Notes under the pieces: model-generated
Databases searched by the model: none
Told to the model about the DNA's origin: nothing
The model's input: only the letters and a program-made list of their open reading frames with translations
Translations under genes and position numbers: made by a program
DNA from: Anaerolineales bacterium
GTDB lineage: Bacteria; Chloroflexota; Anaerolineae; Anaerolineales; DRMV01
Direction: 5' to 3'
DNA length: 64,000 bases
NCBI GenBank assembly: GCA_027023425.1
Contig: JALVVL010000010.1
Location: 48,931-112,930, forward strand
In this document: piece by piece, positions 59,234-64,000 of the stretch
Layout: every line of letters begins with the position of its first letter
How positions within the stretch are numbered: position 1 is the first letter of the stretch

Positions 59234-60640
59234 TCAGTCGTCCATGTGCTGGACAATCGCTTCGCCGAACTCGGAGCATTTCAGCAGAGTAGCCCCTTCC
59301 ATCAAGCGGTGGAAGTCGTAGGTCACGGTCTTGGCTTTCACCGCGCCGGTGATACCCTTCCAAATCAAATCGGCGGCTTCATCCCAGCCCATGTAGCGGA
59401 ACATCATCTCGCCCGAGAGGATGACCGAACTGGGGTTGACTTTGTCCAAATCGGCGTATTTGGGCGCTGTGCCGTGGGTGGCTTCAAAGATGGCATGGCC
59501 GGTGTCGTAGTTGATGTTTGCGCCCGGGGCAATGCCCATGCCGCCGACCTGCGCCGCCAGCGCGTCGGAGAGGTAGTCGCCGTTCAGGTTCATCGTCGCC
59601 AACACATCAAACTCGCGGGCGCGGGTGATCGTCTGCTGGAAGACGATGTCGGCGATCGTGTCTTTGATGAGCAGTTTGGACTTCCACTTGCCGTCGCCGT
59701 GGGTCGGCCAGAGTTTGAGGGCGTCGCGCACCTCTTGGATAACCGCCTCTTTGCGGTCGGGCGGGAGCATGGCAAAGCCGGGCTCAATCATGCGCGCGTT
59801 CTCTTCATCCGTCAAGTTGGGGTTCTTCTCTTTGTTGCTCAAAATCCACGATTCGCGCTCGGTCACAATCTCATTGCGGAATTCGCGCTTTGCCAGAGCG
59901 TAACCCCAGTTGCGGAAAGCGCCCTCGGTGAATTTCATAATGTTGCCTTTGTGGACGAGGCTCACGCGCTTGCGGTTGTTCGCGAGCGCCCATTTGATTG
60001 CCGCGCGCACCAAGCGCTCGGTGCCTTCTTTGGAAACCGGCTTGATGCCGATGCCCGAAGTGTTGGGGAAGCGCATTTTGGCGTACTCTTCAGGGAAGTT
60101 TTCCTTGAAGAGTTCCATAAACTTCTTCCACTCAGGCGAACCCATTTGGAACTCAATACCGGCGTAAATGTCTTCCGTGTTCTCGCGGAAGACCACCATA
60201 TCCACATACTCAGGGTGCTTCACCGGCGAAGGCACGCCGTCCACGTATTTGACGGGGCGCTGGCAGACGTACAAATCCAAAGCCTTGCGCAGAGCAACGT
60301 TGAGCGAGCGGATGCCGCCGCCGATGGGGGTGGTCAACGGGCCTTTGATACCCACAAGGAACTCACGGAACGCCTGCACAGTTTCTTCAGGAAGCCACTC
60401 GCCAAACTTGTTGTAAGCCTTTTCGCCGGCATAAACTTCCATCCAATAAATCTTGCGCTTGCCCTTGTAGGCTTTTTCAACCGCGGCGTTGAACACCCGC
60501 GACGCGGCGCGCCAAATATCGCGCCCGGTGCCATCGCCCTCAATAAAGGGGATGATGGGGTTGTCGGGAACGATAAGCCGCTCACCATCCTTGGTTATTT
60601 TGGCACCGCCTTCCGGCACTTGGATAATCGTATAGCCCAT
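59234..60640 (-). CDS. icd: Isocitrate dehydrogenase (NADP-type)
   Basis: 468 aa, somewhat longer than the roughly 416-aa E. coli enzyme. Substrate site segment [34 protein letters not shown], and the cofactor segment [18 protein letters not shown]; the Lys-Tyr in APKYA matches NADP-specific enzymes. It oxidises isocitrate to 2-oxoglutarate. ATG start preceded by AAGGAGAG. A near-perfect TATAAT and a CRP/FNR-type palindrome lie upstream, and a strong terminator follows. It is adjacent to sdhCDAB, forming a TCA block. Confidence 0.95.
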   Translation of the reverse strand: MGYTIIQVPEGGAKITKDGERLIVPDNPIIPFIEGDGTGRDIWRAASRVFNAAVEKAYKGKRKIYWMEVYAGEKAYNKFGEWLPEETVQAFREFLVGIKGPLTTPIGGGIRSLNVALRKALDLYVCQRPVKYVDGVPSPVKHPEYVDMVVFRENTEDIYAGIEFQMGSPEWKKFMELFKENFPEEYAKMRFPNTSGIGIKPVSKEGTERLVRAAIKWALANNRKRVSLVHKGNIMKFTEGAFRNWGYALAKREFRNEIVTERESWILSNKEKNPNLTDEENARMIEPGFAMLPPDRKEAVIQEVRDALKLWPTHGDGKWKSKLLIKDTIADIVFQQTITRAREFDVLATMNLNGDYLSDALAAQVGGMGIAPGANINYDTGHAIFEATHGTAPKYADLDKVNPSSVILSGEMMFRYMGWDEAADLIWKGITGAVKAKTVTYDFHRLMEGATLLKCSEFGEAIVQHMDD

Positions 60641-60710
60641 TTTTCTGCCTCTCCTTGCGTTGGTTTAGGTTTTCAAACAAGCGAAAGTCGCTTTTTCTAA
60701 CATTGTTCTC

Positions 60711-60716
60711 ATTATA
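60711..60716 (-). promoter_or_regulatory. -10 box of icd
   Basis: TATAAT on the minus strand, about 70 nt before icd, predicting a start near 60704. No strong -35; the palindrome at 60740-60753 is centred at about -42.5, the place of a class II activator site. Confidence 0.7.
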
Positions 60717-60739
60717 TCACCCTCAACTACATTGTCAGG

Positions 60740-60753
60740 GTGACAATCGTCAC
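60740..60753. promoter_or_regulatory. CRP/FNR-type palindrome upstream of icd
   Basis: GTGACAATCGTCAC, i.e. GTGA-N6-TCAC. It differs by one base from the palindrome upstream of the arsR-otr operon, and the distances to the -10 hexamers agree within 1 bp. Confidence 0.7.
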
Positions 60754-60760
60754 TGAGAAA

Positions 60761-60803
60761 TTTTGGGAAGGAGAGCGATATGGAGCGCGCCCCCTTCCCA
60801 AAA
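60761..60803 (-). terminator. Weak terminator-like hairpin downstream of the membrane-protein genes
   Basis: TTTTGGGAAGG pairs with CCTTCCCAAAA around a 21-nt loop. On the minus strand it comes after the stop at 60833 and is followed by TTTCTCAG. The long loop lowers confidence. Confidence 0.5.
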
Positions 60804-60832
60804 GCCGAAGGGCAAAGCGTTGTGGATGGGCT

Positions 60833-61246
60833 TCACCGCCTCCATAAAGTAAGCCCCAACCCCAAAGCCACCCAGCCAAGCGTAACCGCTATGCCGAATG
60901 CCATTTCAGATTTGGACGTCAGCCCTGCAACATAGAGCCAGACGCCGTAGGCAATGGCGAACGCGGCGGCGAGGAACAAAATGGTCAATCGCGGCCGCCC
61001 ACGCCACTTGCGAGGCTTTTCCTCTTCCCCGCTTTGCAAGCGCCGCACGCGCCGCACAAACATAAAAACGGCTACCACAAGCGGCGAGGCAAGGGAAATT
61101 GCCCCAACCACTTCAACCGTGCGGTCGCTAAATCCCAAACCTTCCACAATGCCAATTGGCGGGGTGCCGATGATGGCTTCCAGCGCCATGCAGCGAATGC
61201 ACTCCTCAATTGCAATTCGCCTCACGGCTTTGGGATCTGCCCTCAT
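60833..61246 (-). CDS. Small membrane protein, function unknown
   Basis: 137 aa. No family recognised. A cytoplasmic-looking N-terminus containing IEECIRCMALEAIIGTPP is followed by three hydrophobic segments (about 44-63, 88-108, 115-133) with an Arg/Lys-rich loop between the first two. The ATG abuts the stop of the upstream gene (61247), so the two are translationally linked. Both are small membrane proteins between icd and a MITE. Confidence 0.7.
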   Translation of the reverse strand: MRADPKAVRRIAIEECIRCMALEAIIGTPPIGIVEGLGFSDRTVEVVGAISLASPLVVAVFMFVRRVRRLQSGEEEKPRKWRGRPRLTILFLAAAFAIAYGVWLYVAGLTSKSEMAFGIAVTLGWVALGLGLTLWRR

Positions 61247-61540
61247 TTACCCTTCTTCTCGCTTCACAAACATCGCCCGCAGGAAAAAGAACACTGCTAC
61301 CAAGGCCAAGAGCATGCTCAGCAAGTTCAAAACCATAGCATAGCGCGGCCAAAAGTACATTGCGCTGCTGAGCAAAAAAGAAATACCCAGCCACAGCGAA
61401 CCAATGAGCGAGAAAAAGCGGCGTCGGCGTTCCCATTCAACCGGCACTTTGGAAAGGCGCGCGAAGCCGAAAATCGCCAACCCCACCACAGCCACTCCAA
61501 CCCCCAACAAGAACCATGTTTTGAATACGATTAGCGACAT
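61247..61540 (-). CDS. Small three-TM membrane protein, function unknown
   Basis: 97 aa from the ATG at 61540 (GGGAGG upstream; the track start at 61555 precedes this site). Three hydrophobic segments (about 5-24, 43-62, 68-88) and an Arg-rich loop VEWERRRRFF after the first. No family recognised. Upstream partner of the 137-aa membrane protein; together a two-gene unit. Confidence 0.7.
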   Translation of the reverse strand: MSLIVFKTWFLLGVGVAVVGLAIFGFARLSKVPVEWERRRRFFSLIGSLWLGISFLLSSAMYFWPRYAMVLNLLSMLLALVAVFFFLRAMFVKREEG

Positions 61541-61560
61541 GAGAAACCTCCCCACATACG

Positions 61561-61714
61561 TAGGACTTACAAGTTGCCCGTAGAAGCGCTCGTTTTCATG
61601 TCATGGCGAGCCGCCGTAGGCGGCGAAGCCATCCCCCAGATGATGGGGAAGACCGCTTCGGCGGTCTACGACCGCCTCGCGGCGACATGAAGTAGGAGAA
61701 CTGCGTAACTCCTA
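61561..61714. mobile_element. MITE-like repeat, copy 2
   Basis: 154 bp, nearly identical over its interior to 47849-48003 (TCATGTCATGGCGAGCCGCC ... CGACCGCCTCGCGGCGACAT). The right end GAACTGCGTAACTCCTA is the same; the left end (TAGGACTTACAAGTTGCCC) has diverged. A 3-bp ACG flanks both ends, too short to prove a target duplication. Confidence 0.75.
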
Positions 61715-61767
61715 ACGAATAATGGCCCAACCGTCATTGCTGAGCGAAAGCGGCAAAACCATGCCGC

Positions 61768-62634
61768 TCACTCCCACTCTGCCGCCAATCCCAAAAGTCC
61801 GGGGCCAAAATGCACCGCCAGCGCAGGGCCAAAATCGGTAACGATTACCTCGCCTGTGTAGCCCAGCGCCTCCGCCGCCTCGGTAGCCCACGCTTTGGCT
61901 TTTTCGTAAATGCCGCCATGAACAACGGCGAGGTTCACAATGGGCGCGCCCTGCGCGGCGTCTTTCACCTGCCGGATGACCTCCTGCAAAGCGGCGCGGT
62001 AGGTGCGCGCCGTGTTCACCACCTTCGGCACACCGTCAAGCAAGCCCACAACCGGCTTGACCTTGAGCGCCGACTGCGACGCCTTCTCCGTGCCCTGCGT
62101 GCGTCCCGAAGCGGCAAGGTGCTCCAATTCAGTGACTGTGAAAAAGAGCGCCGAGCGGCTTTTTACATCCTCAATCGCTGCGAGCGCCTCCTCAGCCGTG
62201 CCGCCGCGCTTCAAAACCTCAGCTGCTGCCATCAGCATAAAGCCCATTTGCATAGAAGTAGTGGCGCTGTCAACGACATGCACGCGAATGCGATCCTTCA
62301 CCTCCTCCGCCGCTATCTGCGCCGACTGACACGTGCCCGAAGCCTTGGCGGTAACATGCACCGAAATCACCTCATCGTAGCCCTCATCCGCCAGCGCCTC
62401 GTATGCGGCCACAAAATCCGCCGGCGAAGGCTGCGAAGTGGTGGGCATGTTGCCCGTCTCTTGCTTGTATTCAACAAGGCGGCGGTAAAACTCCTCGGGC
62501 GAAATTTCCTCATAGTCCTTCAACGATTCGTTGCCAAAAATGACATACACCGGCAATTGGCGAATGCCCAACTCTGCCGCCAGTTCGCGCGGCATATTGG
62601 CAGTAGTGTCGGTCAACAAAGCAATACGGGACAT
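61768..62634 (-). CDS. DegV family (fatty-acid-binding) protein
   Basis: 288 aa. DegV fold recognisable from IALLTDTTANMPRELAAELGI (N-terminal), the ligand-site motif MPTTSQPSPADF (near 60), and VVDSATTSMQMGFMLMAAAEVLKRG (near 120). These proteins bind fatty acids and, in FakB, present them to a kinase. No fakA-type kinase gene is near. AAGGAGGCAACC precedes the ATG. Monocistronic. Confidence 0.9.
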   Translation of the reverse strand: MSRIALLTDTTANMPRELAAELGIRQLPVYVIFGNESLKDYEEISPEEFYRRLVEYKQETGNMPTTSQPSPADFVAAYEALADEGYDEVISVHVTAKASGTCQSAQIAAEEVKDRIRVHVVDSATTSMQMGFMLMAAAEVLKRGGTAEEALAAIEDVKSRSALFFTVTELEHLAASGRTQGTEKASQSALKVKPVVGLLDGVPKVVNTARTYRAALQEVIRQVKDAAQGAPIVNLAVVHGGIYEKAKAWATEAAEALGYTGEVIVTDFGPALAVHFGPGLLGLAAEWE

Positions 62635-62699
62635 GGTTGCCTCCTTCTGTAAAAATTATGAACCACAAATTGCGCAGAAAACCCGCGGCATTTCACCAC

Positions 62700-62780
62700 A
62701 GCACCTGACACCGGAACACCTGACACTGGAGCACTTGACACTGGAGCACTTGACACTGGAGCACTTGACACTGCAACACC
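62700..62780. repeat. 15-bp tandem repeat upstream of degV
   Basis: About five head-to-tail copies of a 15-bp unit (CTTGACACTGGAGCA; outer copies degenerate as CCTGACACCGGAACA). It sits between the divergent ends of the DegV and methyltransferase genes. The ORF track shows it as a spurious LTLEH peptide repeat on the plus strand. Confidence 0.85.
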
Positions 62781-62789
62781 GCCCCCGCC

Positions 62790-63674
62790 TCACGGCTTTG
62801 TGACAATTATATGCCCAATCCAACCGCGGCGGACAATTTCCACCCGCGCCTCAGGCGGGAAAAACGCCGCAATAGCCTCCGGCGTGAGGAAGTGACTTCG
62901 CATGAGCATGGATTTTTCCCACATTGCGAGCACCTTCACCCACGGGTGGGTAAAATCGGGCTCTTCAATCACCAAACGCCCGCCCGAAGCCAGCACGCGC
63001 CACATTTCCAGCGCGGTGCGCCGCTGTTCAAAGACATGGTGAAGCGCATCAACCATCACCACGCGCTCAAAAGTCGCTTCGGGGAAAGGGAGTTCCTCGC
63101 TGCGCGAAGCCACCGCCTGCACGCCATCTTTCTTGTGCGCCATGCGGAGCATCGCCACCGAAATATCGGCAACCACAACCTGACGCGCCGAGGTGAGGAA
63201 CTGGGCCACGCGCCCCGTGCCGCCGCCCACATCCAAAACCTTATCTTTGGGCGTAAGGCGGAGGTCCTCTAAAAGCGGTGTGGGGTCTTGCGGGTGGATG
63301 AAACGCTCATACCACGGGGCGATCAAATCAAAGTGGAAATCGGCGCCATAGTGGCGGACGCGCCACCGCCAGAGCAAAGCGCCGCCCAACGCCGCCGACA
63401 AATCCAACGCAATGGTAGCCCACCACAGCCCGAAACTGCCGAGCGCGGCAAAGCGAAGCCCCAATTGCGCCGCCGCAATCGCCAAAACGCCCACAAAGGC
63501 GCTTCCGTAGCCGAGCGCGCCGCTCAGCAAATAGCCGCTTCCAAAGAAAAACGCGGCCTGTAGCAAAAAAGCAACGCCTACCAGCGACGGGTAGGCGTGC
63601 GCCAGCAATGCCGGCAAAGGCAACAACGTGATGAATGCCCAAACAGCGGTCAAGGCTTTATTCGGCTCCTGCAA
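62790..63674 (-). CDS. Membrane-anchored class I SAM methyltransferase
   Basis: 294 aa. The first about 105 residues carry four hydrophobic segments. The rest is a UbiE-like SAM methyltransferase: FDLIAPWYERFIHP, motif I LDVGGGTGRVAQFL (near 145), ELPFPEATFERVVMVDALHHV and MWRVLASGGRLVIEEPD. Fusion of a membrane domain to the catalytic domain suggests a lipid or quinone substrate (inference). The repeat array starts about 30 bp upstream of its start. Confidence 0.87.
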   Translation of the reverse strand: MQEPNKALTAVWAFITLLPLPALLAHAYPSLVGVAFLLQAAFFFGSGYLLSGALGYGSAFVGVLAIAAAQLGLRFAALGSFGLWWATIALDLSAALGGALLWRWRVRHYGADFHFDLIAPWYERFIHPQDPTPLLEDLRLTPKDKVLDVGGGTGRVAQFLTSARQVVVADISVAMLRMAHKKDGVQAVASRSEELPFPEATFERVVMVDALHHVFEQRRTALEMWRVLASGGRLVIEEPDFTHPWVKVLAMWEKSMLMRSHFLTPEAIAAFFPPEARVEIVRRGWIGHIIVTKP

Positions 63675-63704
63675 TGAGCGCCTCCAAGTGAGAAATTAAT
63701 CCAC

Positions 63705-64000
63705 CGATTGGGTGATTGAAACCGCAGATTCCGCAGATCCCGCAGAAAAAAATCTGTACTAATCTGTGTAATCTGTGGTTTCCTATCCACCGATTGACAC
63801 AGATTTACACCGATTGGGGAAGAAAACCACAGAGGACACAGAAATTTACAGAGAACACAGAGAAAAATCTGTGCTAATCTGTGTAATCTGTGGTTTCCTA
63901 TCCACCGATTGACACAGATTTACACCGATTGGGGAAGAAAACCACAGAGGACACAGAAATTTACAGAGAACACAGAGAAAAATCTGTGCTAATCTGTGTA
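63705..64000. repeat. Modular repeat array with a 115-bp tandem repeat
   Basis: CACAGATT-type modules in reverse orientation. From about 63750 to the window end the sequence repeats with a 115-bp period (TCCACCGATTGACACAGATT at 63786 and 63901) and almost no differences between copies. No gene. The array continues beyond the window. Confidence 0.9.

Noticed and set aside
59246-60700. 484-aa plus-strand ORF opposite icd
   Set aside because: It is antisense to a clear Icd, with low-complexity shadow composition, and would cover the icd promoter.
62531-62803. Plus-strand ORF with LTLEHLTLEH repeats
   Set aside because: The peptide repeat is only the 15-bp DNA tandem repeat read in frame. The rest is antisense to degV.
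63705-64000. Possible CRISPR array
   Set aside because: Units are composite words of different length with no unique spacers of constant size, and no cas genes exist in the window.

Overview
The window looks like chromosomal DNA from a member of the Chloroflexota, most likely an Anaerolineae/Ardenticatenia-type bacterium. This is an inference from gene style: proline/threonine-linked LysM and peptidase C39 surface proteins, a kinase fused to a WD40-like propeller, Liv-type transporters, giant multi-GAF kinases, and intergenic arrays of CACAGATTACACAGATT words. There is no rRNA and only one tRNA. No phage, plasmid or CRISPR module was seen. Genes are dense and mostly in co-directional operons. 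Several predicted starts differ from the longest ORF because a Shine-Dalgarno sequence or a neighbouring stop decides them.

Layout. 0-3 kb: a LysM surface protein diverges from menA, which ends tail-to-tail with a ubiE/menG methyltransferase (menaquinone synthesis). 3.1 kb: tRNA-Asn with a terminator. 3.6-6.2 kb: deacetylase, ornithine cyclodeaminase-like and trmD operon. 6.3-12 kb: a complete livKHMGF importer with a recognisable promoter, intercistronic hairpin and terminator. 12.2-16.4 kb: gyrB and a Ser/Thr kinase with an external propeller. 16.8-21.7 kb: MoxR-like ATPase, glycerophosphodiesterase and GH3-like protein. 22-28.3 kb: a sulfur-redox operon made of an ArsR regulator, an octaheme tetrathionate-reductase-family cytochrome, a 7-heme cytochrome fused to a cytochrome b561 domain, and a split YeeE/YedE transporter whose second half carries a rhodanese-like domain. 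28.7-31.3 kb: upp, a lactate-permease-family transporter and a hotdog thioesterase. 31.6-33.8 kb: the primary sigma factor and a methyltransferase.

33.9-48.8 kb is the most unusual part. It is a co-directional signalling cluster starting at a near-consensus promoter: DUF4388 protein, small Ras/Arf-like GTPase, alpha/beta hydrolase, unknown protein, left-handed beta-helix protein, acyl-ACP-reductase-like enzyme, response regulator with a degenerate GGDEF domain, a 2335-residue histidine kinase with about ten GAF domains, a single-domain receiver, and a second hydrolase paralogue that has lost its nucleophile serine.

48.8-55.7 kb holds accessory and housekeeping genes (esterase lipoprotein, queG, an IS200-like/RAYT transposase amid REP palindromes, C39 peptidase-like protein, DUF971 protein, phosphodiesterase, lipoprotein). 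55.7-60.6 kb is a TCA block (sdhCDAB and icd). 60.8-63.7 kb holds small membrane proteins, a DegV protein and a membrane-anchored methyltransferase. A CRP/FNR-type palindrome GTGA-N6-TCAC lies at almost the same activator position upstream of both the sulfur operon and icd. This suggests that respiration-linked carbon and sulfur metabolism share a regulator that is not encoded here.
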